64,000 bases of DNA from positions 38,501-102,500 of the forward strand of contig JACYXH010000826.1 of the NCBI GenBank assembly GCA_026745465.1, in the 5' to 3' direction. Origin of the DNA: Lota lota. Lineage: Eukaryota; Chordata; Actinopteri; Gadiformes; Lotidae. Both the position numbers and the translations under genes were made by a program. The notes below the pieces were generated by a model, which was not told the origin of the DNA, did not search any database, and saw nothing but the letters and a program-made list of their open reading frames with translations. Each line of letters starts with the position of its first letter. Position 1 is the first letter of the stretch. Positions 34,401 through 44,700 of this stretch are shown here, one piece after another.

Positions 34401-37400
34401 CTCTCCCTCCCTGCAGCCTCTTCTCTCCCTCCTTGCAGCGTCTTCTCTCCCTCCTTGCAGCCTCCTCTCTCCCTCCTTGCAGCCTCCTCTCTCCCCTCCT
34501 GCAGCCTCCTTTCTCCCCTCCTCGATTCATCCCTGCAGCCTCCTCTCCCCTCCTGCAGCTTCCTCTCTCCCCTCCTGCAGGCCACTCTCTCCCCTCCTGA
34601 AGCCTCCTCTCTCCACTCCTGCAGCCTTCTCTCTCCCTTTCTGCTTCCTCCTCTCTCCCTTCCTCTCTCCCGTCCTGCATCCTCCTCTCTCCACTCCTGC
34701 ATCCTCGTCTCACCCATCCTGCAGCCTCTTCTCTCCCCTCCTTTCTCAACTCCTACAGCCTCCTCAGCCCCCTCCTGCAGCCTCCTATCTCCCCTCCTCT
34801 AGTAGCCTCCTCTCTCCCTCCTGCAGCCTCCTCTCTCCCCTCCTGCAGCCTCCTTTATCCCCTCCTCTCTCCCTCCCTGCAGCCTCCTCTCTCCCGCTTG
34901 CAGCCTCCTCTCTCCCTCCTTGCAGCCTCCTCTCTCCCTCCTTGCAGCCTCCTGTCTCCCCTCCTGCAGCCTCCTTTCTCCCTTCCTCTCTCCCTCCCTA
35001 CAGCCTCCTCTCCCCTCCTGCAGCTTCCTCTCTTCCCTCCTGCAGGCCACTCTCTCTACTGCTGAAGCCTCCTCTCTCCACTCCTGCAGCATTCTCTCTC
35101 CCTTTCTGCTTCCTCCTCTCTCCCTTCCTCTCTCCCGTCCTGCATCCTCCTCTCTCCACTCCTGCATCCTCGTCTCACCCATCCTGCAACCTCTTCTCTC
35201 CCCTCATTTCTCAACTCCTACAGCCTCCTCAGCCCCCTCCTGCAGCCTCCTATCTCCCCTGCTCTATTAGCCTCCTCTCTTCCTCCTGCAGCCTCCTCTC
35301 TCCCCTCCTGCAGCCTCCTTTCTCCCCTCCTCTCTCCCCCCTCTATTACCCTCCTCTCTCCCTCCTGCAGCCTCCTCTCTCCCCTCCTGCAGCCTCCTTT
35401 CTCCCCTCCTCTCTCCCTCCCTGCAGCCTCCTCTCTCCCTCCTTGCAGCCTCCTCTCTCTCTCCTTGCAGCCTCCTCTCTCCCCTCCTGCAGCCTCCTTT
35501 CTCCCCTCCTCTCTCCCTCCCTGCAGCCTCCTCTCTCCCTCCTTGCAGCCTCCTCTCTCTCTCCTTGCAGCCTCCTCTCTCCCCTCCTGCAGCCTCCTTT
35601 CTCACCTCCTCTATTAGCCTCCTCTCTCCCCTCCTGCAGGCCACTCTATCCCTTCATGCTGGCTCCTCTCTCCCTTTCTGCAGCCTCCTTTCTCCCTCCT
35701 GCAGTCTCATCTCTCCCCTCCTGCAGCCTCCTTTCTCCCTTCCTGTCTCCCCTCCTGAACCCTCCTCTCTCCACTTCTGAAGCCTCCTCTCTCCCCTCCT
35801 GAAGCCTCCTCTCTCCCCTCCTCTCTCCCTCCCTGCAGCCTCCTCTTTCCCCTCCTCCCTCCCATCCTGCAGCCTCCCTTCTCCCCACCTACATCCTCCT
35901 CTTTCCCCTCCTCCCTCCCCTCCTGCAGCCTCCTCTCTCTGCTCCTGCAGCCTTCTCTCTCCCCTCCTCTCTCCCTCCCTGCAGCCTCCTCTATCCCTCC
36001 CTGCAGCCTCCTCTCTCCCTCCCTGCAGCCTCCTCTCTCCCCTTCTCTCTCCCTTCCTTCAGCCTCCTCTCTCCCCTCCTCTCTCCCCTCCTGCAGCCTC
36101 CTCTCTCACCTCCTCTCTCCCCGCTACTCTCCCTCCTGCAGCCCCCTATAACCCATCCTCTCTCCCCTCCATCAACCTGCTCTCCCCCCTCATGCAGCCT
36201 CCTCTTTCCCCTCCTCTATCCCTCCCTGCAGCCACCTCTATCCCTCACTGCAGCCACCTCTCTCCCCTCCTGCAGGCTCCTCTCTCCCCTCCTCTCTATA
36301 CTCTTGCTGCCGTCTCTCACCCCTCCTCTTCCCCCTCCTCTCTCCCCTCCTGCAGCCTCCTCTCTCCCTTCCTCTCTCCATCCCTGCAGCATCCTCTCTC
36401 CCCTCCTGCAGCCTTTTCTCTGCCCTGCTCTCTCCCCTACTGCAGCCTCCTCTCTCCGCTACTGCAGCCTCCTCTTTCTGCTCCTTCAGCCTCCTCTCTC
36501 CCCTCATGCAGTCCCCTTTCTCCCCTCCTCCCTCCCCTCCTGCAGCCTCCTCTCTCTGCTCCTGCAGCCTTCTCTCTCCCCTCCTCTCTACACTCTTGCT
36601 GCCGTCTCTCACCCCTCCTCTTCCCCCTCCTCTCTCCCCTCCTGCAGCCTCCTCTCTCCCTTCCTCTCTCCATCCCTGCAGCATCCTCTCTCCTCTCCTG
36701 CAGCCTCCTCTTTCCCCTGCTGCAGCCTTTTCTCTGCCCTGCTCTCTCCCCTACTGCAGCCTCCTCTCTCCGCTACTGCAGCCTCCTCTTTCTGCTCCTT
36801 CAGCCTACTCTCTCCCCTCATGCAGTCCCCTTTCTCCCCTCCTCTCTCCCTCCCTGCAGCCTCTTCTCTCCCTCCTTGCAGCCTCCTCTCTCCCCTCCTG
36901 CAGCCTCCTTTCTCCCCTCCTCTCTCCCTCCCTGCAGCCTCCTCTCTCCCTCCTTGCAGCCTCCTCTCTCTCTCCTTGCAGCCTCCTCTCTCCCCTCCTG
37001 CAGCCTCCTTTCTCCCCTCCTCTATTAGCCTCCTCTCTCCCCTCCTGCAGGCCACTCTATCCCTTCATGCTGGCTCCTCTCTCCCTTTCTGCAGCCTCCT
37101 TTCTCCCTCCTGCAGTCTCCTCTCTCCCCTCCTGCAGCCTCCTTTCTCCCTTCCTCTCTCCCCTCCTGAACCCTCCTCTCTCCCCTTCTGAAGCCTCCTC
37201 TCTCCCCTCCTGAAGCCTCCTCTCTGCCCTCCTCTCTCCCTCCCTGCAGCCTCCTCTCTCCCCTCCTCTCTCCTGTCCTTCAGCCTCCTCTCTCCCCTCC
37301 TGCATCCTCCTCTTTCCCCTCATCCCTCCGCTCATGCAGCCTACTCTCTCTGCTCCTGCAGCCTTCTCTCTCCCCTCCTCTCTCCCCTCCTGCAGGCCAC

Positions 37401-38770
37401 TCTATCCCTTCATGCTGCCTCCTCTCACCCTTTCTGCAGCCTCCTTTTTCCCTCCTGTAGTCTCCTCTCTCCCCTCCTGCAGCCTCCTTTCTCCCTTCCT
37501 CTCTCCCCTCCTGAACCCTCCCCTCTCCCCTTCTGAAGCCTCCTCTCTCCCCTCCTGAAGCCTCCTCTCTCCCCTCCTGCAGCCTCCTCTTTACCCTCCT
37601 GCAGCCTTTTCTCTGCCCTGCTCTCTCCCCTACTGCAGCCTCCTCTCTCCGCTACTGCAGCCTCCTCTTTCTGCTCCTTCAGCCTCCTCTCTCCCCTCAT
37701 GCAGTCCCCTTTCTCCCCTCCTCCCTCCCCTCCTGCAGCCTCCTCTCTCTGCTCCTGCAGCCTTCTCTCTCCCCTCCTCTCTACACTCTTGCTGCCGTCT
37801 CTCACCCCTCCTCTTCCCCCTCCTCTCTCCCCTCCTGCAGCCTCCTCTCTCCCTTCCTCTCTCCATCCCTGCAGCATCCTCTCTCCTCTCCTGCAGCCTC
37901 CTCTTTCCCCTCCTGCAGCCTTTTCTCTGCCCTGCTCTCTACCCTACTGCAGCCTCCTCTCTCCGCTACTGCAGCCTCCTCTTTCTGCTCCTTCAGCCTA
38001 CTCTCTCCCCTCATGCAGTCCCCTTTCTCCCCTCCTCTCTCCCTCCCTGCAGCCTCTTATCTCCCTCCTTGCAGCCTCCTCTCTCCCCTCCTGCAGCCTC
38101 CTTTATCCCCTCCTCTCTCCCTCCCTGCAGCCTCCTCTCTCCCTCCTTGCAGCCTCCTCTCTCTCTCCTTGCAGCCTCCTCTCTCCCCTCCTGCAGCCTC
38201 CTTTCTCCCCTCCTCTATTAGCCTCCTCTCTCCCCTCCTGCAGGCCACTCTATCCCTTCATTCTGGCTCCTCTCTCCCTTTCTGCAGCCTCCTTTCTCCC
38301 TCCTGCAGTCTCCTCTCTCCCCTCCTGCAGCCTCCTTTCTCCCTTCCTCTCTCCCCTCCTGCATCCTCCTCTTTCCCATCATCCCTCCCCTCATGCAGCC
38401 TACTCTCTCTGCTCCTGCAGCCTTCTCTCTCCCCTCCTCTCTCCCTCCCTGCAGCCTCCTCTCTCCTCTTTTCTCTCCCCTCCTCTCTCCCCTCCTGCAG
38501 CCTCCTGTCTCACCTCCTCTATCCCCTCCTCTCTCCCTGCTACTCTCCCTCCTACAGCCCCCTATCTCGCCTCCTCTCTCCCCTACATCAGCCTCCTCTC
38601 TCCCCTCCCACAGCCTCCTCTTTCCCCTTCTCTATCCCTCCCTTTAGCCACCTCTATCCCTCCCTGCAGCTTCCTCTCTCCCCTCCTGCAGTCTTCTCTT
38701 TCCACTCCTCCCTCCCTCCCTGTTGCCTCCCCCGCCCCTCCTGCAGCCTCCTCTCTCCCCTTCTCTCTCT
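31493..38770 (+). repeat. Pyrimidine-only minisatellite with CTGCAG in most units (about 7.3 kb)
   Basis: Tandem units of about 20-24 bp follow the pattern CTCCTCTCTCCCCTCCTGCAGC. The plus strand is almost pure C/T, broken only by the GCAG of each unit. Longer duplications are visible inside: about 340 bp near 31,740 and 32,080, about 2.15 kb (33,700-34,600 with 35,850-36,750), and about 1.19 kb (36,506 with 37,699). A variant segment with ACTCTTGCTGCCGTCTC marks these copies at about 32,446, 34,140, 36,293, 36,586 and 37,782. Open frames of up to 714 codons (Ser/Pro/Leu-rich) exist because the unit has no stop codon; coding is not supported. Confidence 0.95.
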
Positions 38771-38784
38771 AGTCGTAAAGCCTC

Positions 38785-39184
38785 TGTTAAGGATTTGAAC
38801 TAGGACCCAAACGCAAGACACGGAAACCAAAAGGGTGCGGGTTGAAAAAGGATTTATTGTCCAAAGTACAGGCAAGGGCAAGGCAGGCGGGTAGTCCAGC
38901 AGGCAGTAGGCAGGCGGGGAGTCAGGCAGGCGGGTAGTCGAGCAGGCAGTAGTCAACGAGGAAGACAGGCAGGCAGGCAGGAACTAGGAACAGGAACGGG
39001 GAGCGGAAACGAGAGCAGGAACAGGAACGGGAGCGGAACCCGTAAGAAGACAAAGAACGGGAGTGGGACCCGTAAACAAGAAGTGGCGGGGACGTAGTTA
39101 CCACGAGAGGTATACAAACTAACGAACTAGCACTGGCTCTGTGGGGGGCCAGTGCTTTAGTACTGTGGAGGGTGATTGATAATT
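38785..39184 (-). repeat. Truncated LTR copy (about 400 bp)
   Basis: This matches 39,690-40,084 with about nine substitutions and one 4-bp CAGG slippage. It starts with the same TGTTAAGGATTTGAAC on the plus strand. Homology stops at about 39,184, where proline-rich internal sequence joins directly, so the outer 140 bp (U3 on the minus strand) are missing. Confidence 0.85.
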
Positions 39185-39673
39185 GGGGCCAGGATACAGC
39201 TGGGGCTTGGGACCAGGAGGTAACTGCTGCTGGCGCTGGGGCTCAGGGCCAGGAGGCAGCTGGGACTTGGGCCTTTTCCCGGGGGAGTACAGCTGAACCG
39301 GTAGCCGGCACTTGCGGCCAGGAGTTCGCTGGGGCTTGGAGTCCGGAGTCCACAGCTGTGGGGGTTGAGGCTTGGAGACAAGAGACAACGGCTGCGGGGA
39401 CTTGGAGCCAGGAGACCACGGTTGCAGCGGAGCTGGTGGCCACAAGACAGCGGCTGTAGTGGGGGCTGGTGGCCACGAGGCTGCGGTTGCAGCGGGGAAG
39501 GAAGAGAGAGATGCCGAGGACGAGCGGAATCTGCGCTCGTTGATAGACGCCCCAAGCTTCTGGATGATAGCCGATGTCTCCCGCAGAAGCTGTTCGTTAG
39601 AAGCAGTCGAGTCAATAGATATTCCCAGGCGGGAATAAATCTGGCGTAACGAATCCATGTCTGCTGGGTCCAA
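39119..39673 (-). pseudogene. Gag-like start fused to a proline-rich region and running into LTR
   Basis: The frame reads L-D-P-A-D-M-D-S-L-R at its start; the first codon is TTG, and the first true ATG is at 39,658. The first 60 residues (DSLRQIYSRLGISIDS and a helical segment) resemble the amino-terminus of fish Ty3/gypsy-type Gag proteins. They are followed by Pro/Gln/Lys-rich repeats (PPGPKPQ) and a PGRKCRLPV motif shared with the neighbouring frame. The last residues are encoded by the truncated LTR. No zinc knuckle or enzyme domain is present. Expression is unproven. Confidence 0.5.
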
Positions 39674-39689
39674 CTTGGCTAGTTCGTTC

Positions 39690-40224
39690 TGTTAAGGATT
39701 TGAACTAGGACCCAAACGCAAGACACGGAAACCAAAAGGGTGCGGGTTGAAAAATGATTTATTGTCCAAAGTACAGGCAAAGGCAAGGCAGGCGGGTAGT
39801 CCAGCAGGCAGTAGGCAGGCGGGGAGTCAGGCAGGCGGGTAGTCGAGCAGGCAGTAGTCAATGAGGAAGACAGGCAGGCAGGAACTAGGAACAGGAACGG
39901 GGAGCGGGAACGAGAGCAAGAACAGGAACGGGAGCGGAACCCGTAAGAAGACAAAGAACGGGAGTGGGACCCGTAAACAAGAAGTGGCGGGGAAGTAGTT
40001 ACCACGAGAGGTATACCAACTAACGAACTAGCACTGGCTCTGTGGGGAGCCAGTGCTTAAGTACTGTGGGGGGTGATTGGTGATTGCCGGCAGGAGTGTG
40101 TGGACAGAGGGAGTGCACGTGGTGGCTAATTGACGACGGAAGGTAAACAAGAGCACATGGTGTAATCGAGACTGGGTACCACTAGATGGCGGAGATTGAC
40201 AGAAAACGGGAGGGTCACGTTACA
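39690..40224 (-). repeat. Full LTR (535 bp) of the non-autonomous element
   Basis: On the minus strand it starts TGTAACGTGACC and ends CCTTAACA, so it has TG...CA ends. It contains short CAGG/CAGGCGGG repeats. A purine tract lies directly upstream on that strand and a gag-like frame directly downstream, which fixes the orientation. Identity to the truncated copy at 38,785-39,184 is about 97%. Confidence 0.8.
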
Positions 40225-40236
40225 GTACCCCCCCTC
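40225..40236 (-). other. Polypurine tract before the LTR
   Basis: On the minus strand GAGGGGGGGTAC lies directly before the TG of the LTR at 40,224. This is the expected plus-strand primer of an LTR retrotransposon and supports the minus orientation. Confidence 0.65.
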
Positions 40237-41429
40237 TACGGACGCCTCCAGGCGTACGCACGACGGGGGAGGGTGCTGGCGGTGGGAATCCCGTGTTAGG
40301 GAGGGGTCCAGGATACGCCAGAATGCTGTCAACTAGGGAGAGGCCGGTGCTGGGAACGGAGGAGACAGCGGACCGGGGCTTTCTCCCGGCGGAAAGCTGC
40401 GGGCCCGGTGGCCGGCGCTTGTTTTTCTTATATTGGGAGCGGGCGGGCGCACGTTGTCGACCGCGACGACGCACATCAGGTAGGCGTCTTCCAGGGTACG
40501 CCGGGATGCTGTCAATCACCCGGGGAAGTGGCGGAGCCGGGGATGGGGAAGACAGCGGACCAAGGGACTGGGACTTTTTCCCAGCAGATAACCATGGGAC
40601 CGGTAACCGGCGCTTGCGACCAGGAGGCCGTTGGGGCTTGGACCCAGGAGGCAACTGCTGCTGGGGCTCAGGGTCAGGAGGACACTGGGGCTCAGGGCCA
40701 GGAGGTAACTGCTGCTGGGGCTCAGGATCAGGAGGACACTGGGGCTGGGACTCGGGACCTGGAGACAACTGGGGCTTAGGACCAGGAGGCAACTGCTGCT
40801 GGGGCTCAGGATCAGGAGGACACTGGGGCTGGGACTCAGGACCTGGAGACAACTGGGGCTTGGACTCGAGACCTGGAGACAGCTGGGGCTTGGACTCGAG
40901 ACCTGGAGACAACTGGGACTTGGACTCGGGACCAGAAGGGAACTGCTGCTGGGGCTGGGGCTCAGGGCCAGAGGGCCGCTGTGGCTTGGGACCAGAAGGC
41001 AGTAGCTGCTGGGGCTTAGGGCCGGGAGGCCGCTGAGGCTTGGGACCAGGATACAACTGGGGCTTGAGACCAGGAGGCAGCTGTTGCTGGGGCTCAGGGT
41101 CGGAAGGCCGCTGGGGCTTGGGACCAGGAGACAGCAGCTGCTGGGGCTGAGGGCCGGGAGGCCGCTGGGGCTTGGGACCAGGAGACAGCAGCTGCTGGGG
41201 CTGAGGGCCGGGAGGCCGCTGAGGCTTGGGAACAGAAGGCAGTCGTTGCTGGGGCTCAGGGCCAGAAAACCGCTGGGGCTTGGGACCAGGTGACAGCAGC
41301 TGCTGGGGCTGAGGGCCGGGAGGCCGCTGGGGCTTAAGACCAGGAGGCAGCAGCTGCCGGGGCTGGGGCTTGGAGCCCGGAGGCCACAGCTGCTGGGGCT
41401 TGTGCTCAGGAGGGAACGACTGCGGGGGC

Positions 41430-41725
41430 TGGGGTTTGGAAACTGGAGGCAACGGCTGCGGGTACTGGGGCTTGGAAACAGGAGGCAGCGGCTGCGGAAG
41501 CTGGGGCTTGGAAACAGGAGGCAGCGGCTGCCGAAGCTGGGGCTTGGAAACTGGAGGCAACGGCTGCGGGTACTGGGGCTTGGAAACAGGAGGCAGCAGC
41601 TGCGGAAGCTGGGGCTTGGAAACAGGAGGCAGCGGCTGCGGAAGCTGGGGCTTGGAAACAGGAGGCAGCGGCTGCGGAAGCTGGGGCTTGGAAACAGGAG
41701 GCAGCGGCTGCGGAAGCTGGGGCTG
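41430..41725 (-). repeat. 36-bp coding minisatellite (12-residue units)
   Basis: About eight near-identical 36-bp units (core GGCTTGGAAACAGGAGGCAG) are arranged head to tail. Since 36 is a multiple of three, the open frame is kept and the unit encodes a 12-residue Pro/Gln/Lys repeat. A related but more variable repeat continues down to about 40,620. Confidence 0.85.
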
Positions 41726-44700
41726 GGGCTTGGAACCAGGAGTCCACGGCTGTGGGGGTTGGGACCTGGAGCCAAGAGGCCACAGCGGCTGGGGCTGTGG
41801 CTTGGGGACAGGAGGCAACGGCTGCGGCGGGGCTGATGGCTTGGAAACAGGAACAGGTTTTGGTGATTATGATCGGTGTGGCGTTGTGGTGATGATGATC
41901 GGGTTGGTGTTGTGGTTTTGATGATCGGTGTGGCGTTGTGTTGATCAGTGTGGCGGTGTGGTGATGATGATCGGTGTGGCGTTGTGGTGATCGGTGTGGT
42001 GTGTTGTGATCGGTGTGGCGTTGTGGTTTGAAGATCAGTGTGGCGTTGTGGTGATCGGTGTGGCGTTGTGGTGATTGGTGTGGTGGTGTGTTGATGATGA
42101 TCGGTGTGGCGTTGTGGTGATGATGATCGGTGTGGTGATTGATGTGGCAGTGTGGTGATCGGTGTGGTGTTGTCATTATGATTATCAGTGTGGCGTTGTG
42201 GTGATCTGTGTAGCGTTGTTGGGATCATTATCGGTGTGACGTTGTGGTGATCGGTGTGGCATTGTGGTGATCGGTGTAGTGATTATGATCAGTGTGGCGG
42301 TGTGGTCATGATGATCGGTGTGGCGTTGTGGTGATAATGATCGTTGTGGTGATTGGTGTGGCGTTGTGGTTATTGATGTGGCGTTGTGGTGATCGGTGTG
42401 GCGTTGTGGTGATGATGATCGGTGTGGTGATTGGTGTGGTAGTGTGGTGATCGGTGTGGTGTTGTCGTTATGATGATCAGTGTGGCGCTGTGGTGATCTG
42501 TGTAGCGTTTTGGTGATGATGATCGGTGTAACGTTGTGGTGATCTGTGTTGTTATTACGATCAGTGTGGCATTGTGGTTTTGATGATCGGTGTGGCGTTG
42601 TGGTGATCGGTGTGGTGATGATGATCGGTGTGGCGTTGTGGTGATCTGTGTAGCGTTGTTGGGATGATGATTGGTGTGACGTTGTGGTGATCGTTGTGGC
42701 ATTGTGGTGATTGGTGTAGTGATTATGATCAGTGTGGCGGTGTGGTCATGATGATTAGTGTGGCGTTGTGGTGATAATGATCGGTGTGGTGATTGGTGTG
42801 GCATTGTGGTGATGATGATCGGTGTGCTGTTGGGGTGATCGGTGTGGCGGTGTAGTGATCGGTGTGGCGTTGTGGTTATGAAGATCAGTGTAACATTGTG
42901 GTGATCGTAGTGGCATTGTGGTGATGATGATCGTTGTGGCATGGTGGTGATCGGTGTGGCGGTGTAATGATCGTTGTGGCATTGTGGTGATCGGTGTGGC
43001 GGTGTAATGATCGGTGTGGCGTTGTGGTTATGATGATTGGTGTGGCGTTGTGGTGATGATGATCGTTTTGGCGTTGTGGTGATCGGTATGGCGTTGTGGT
43101 TATCGGTGTGGCATTGTAGTGATCAGTATGGCGTTGTGGTTATGATGATCAATGTTGCATTGTGGTGATCTGTGCAGTGTTTTGGTGATGATGATCGGTG
43201 TGGCGTCGTGGTGATGATGATCGGTGTGGCGTTGTTGTAATCAGTGTGTTGGTGTGGTGATGATGATCGGGGTTACGTTGTGTTGATCGCTGTGGCATTG
43301 TGGTCATGATGATCGGTGTGACGTTGTGGTGATTGGTGTGGCATTGTGGTGATCGGTGTAGTGATTATGATCAATGTGGCGGTGTGGTCATGATGATCAG
43401 TGTGGCATTGTGGTGATAATGATCGGTGTGATGATCGGTGTGCCGTTGTGGTGATCGGTGTGGCGTTGTGGGGATGATGATCGTTGTGGTGATCGGTGTG
43501 GCATTGTGGTGATGATGATCATTGTGGCATTGTGGTGATCGGTGTGACGGTGTGGTGATCGGTGTGGCGTTGTGGTGATGATCGGTGTAACGTTGTGGTG
43601 ATCGGTGGGGCGTTATGGTGATCGGTGTGGTGATTATGATCAGTGTGGCGTTGTGGTTTTGATGATCGATGTGTCGTTGTGGTGATCGGTGTGGCGGTGA
43701 AGTGATGATGATCGGTGTGGCGTTGTGTTGATCAGTGTGTGAGTGTGGTGATCGGTGTGGTGTTGTCGTTATGATGATCGGTGTGGCGTTGTGGTGATCT
43801 GTGTAGCGTTGTTGCGATCATTATCGGTGTGATGTTGTGGTGATCGGTTTGGCATTGTGGTGATCGGTGTGGCGTTGTGGTTATGATGATCAATGTTGCG
43901 TTGTGGTGATCTGTGTAGTGTTTTGGTGATGATGATCGGTGTAACGTTGTGGTGATCAGTGTGGCATTGTGGTTTTGATGATCGGTGTGGCGTTGTGGTG
44001 ATCGGTGTGGCGGTGTGGTGATGATGATCGGTGTGGCGTTGTGGTGATCGGTGTGGCGGTGTGGTGATCGGTGTGGCGTTGTGGTTTTGATGATCAGTGT
44101 GGCGTTGTGGTGATCGGTGTGGCGTTGTGGTGATTGATGTGGCGGTGTGGTGATGATGATCGGTGTGGCATTGTGGTGATGATGATCGGTGTGTCGTTGT
44201 GGTGATCGGTGTGGCGGTGTAGTGATCGGTGTGGCGTTGTGGTTATGATGATCAGTGTTACGTTGTGGTGATTGTAGTGGCATTGTGGTGATGATGATCG
44301 TTGTGGCATTGTGGTGATCGGTGTGGCGGTGTGGTTATCGGTGTGGCGTTGTGGTGATGATGATCGGTGTAACGTTGTGGTGATCGGTGTGGCGTTGTGG
44401 TGATCGGTGAATTGATTATGATCAGTGAGGGGTTGTGGTTTTGATGATCAGTGTGTCGTTGTGGTGATCGGTGTGGAGGTGAAGTGATGATGATCGGTGT
44501 GGTGTTGTGGTGATGATGATCGGTGTGGTGATGAATATCGGTGTGGTGTTGTGGTGATGATGATTGGTGTGGCGTTGTTATGATGATCGGTGTGGCGTTG
44601 TGGTGATCGGTGTGGTGGTGTGTTGATGATGATCGATGTGGCGTTGCGGTCATGATGATCGGTGTGGTGATAGGTGTGGTGGTGTGGTGATGATGATCGG

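Larger units (their letters stand above)
40220..41818 (-). pseudogene. Proline/glutamine/lysine-rich open frame of the non-autonomous element
   Basis: This 532-codon frame has no ATG at its start (the first codon is TTG, just inside the satellite junction). The N-terminal third is a 12-residue repeat of the type PLPPVSKPQLPQ; the middle is a looser PPGPKPQ repeat with GPEPQQQL variants. The C-terminal 150 residues are more complex and basic (PGRKRRLPVPW, two SAGKK/SAGRK segments, two DSI-AYPG segments and RTPGGVRRGG). There is no recognisable enzyme domain. The frame ends right at the polypurine tract. It may be the internal region of a passenger element rather than a working gene. Confidence 0.45.
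38785..41856 (-). mobile_element. Non-autonomous LTR retrotransposon remnant, two LTR copies and proline-rich internal regions
   Basis: On the minus strand, in order: a proline-rich open frame (41,818-40,220), a polypurine tract, a full LTR (40,224-39,690), a gag-like start with another proline-rich stretch (39,658 onwards), and a second LTR copy truncated at its U3 end (39,184-38,785). The middle LTR therefore serves as the 3' LTR of one unit and the 5' LTR of the next, as after LTR-LTR recombination of a tandem pair or two internal deletions. No protease, RT or integrase is present. The left edge abuts the pyrimidine minisatellite and the right edge the GT satellite; no target duplication is visible. 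Confidence 0.75.

Noticed and set aside
31422..38798. Ser/Pro/Leu-rich open frames up to 714 codons on the plus strand, and Gly/Arg/Glu-rich ones on the minus strand, in the pyrimidine array
   Set aside because: All six frames are open over long distances because the unit contains no stop codon; composition follows the nucleotide repeat, not protein constraint.
39172..41921. Plus-strand Gly/Trp/Arg-rich open frames over the proline-rich element
   Set aside because: They are complements of the 36-bp repeat coding strand; LTR orientation, polypurine tract and gag-like start all place the element on the minus strand.
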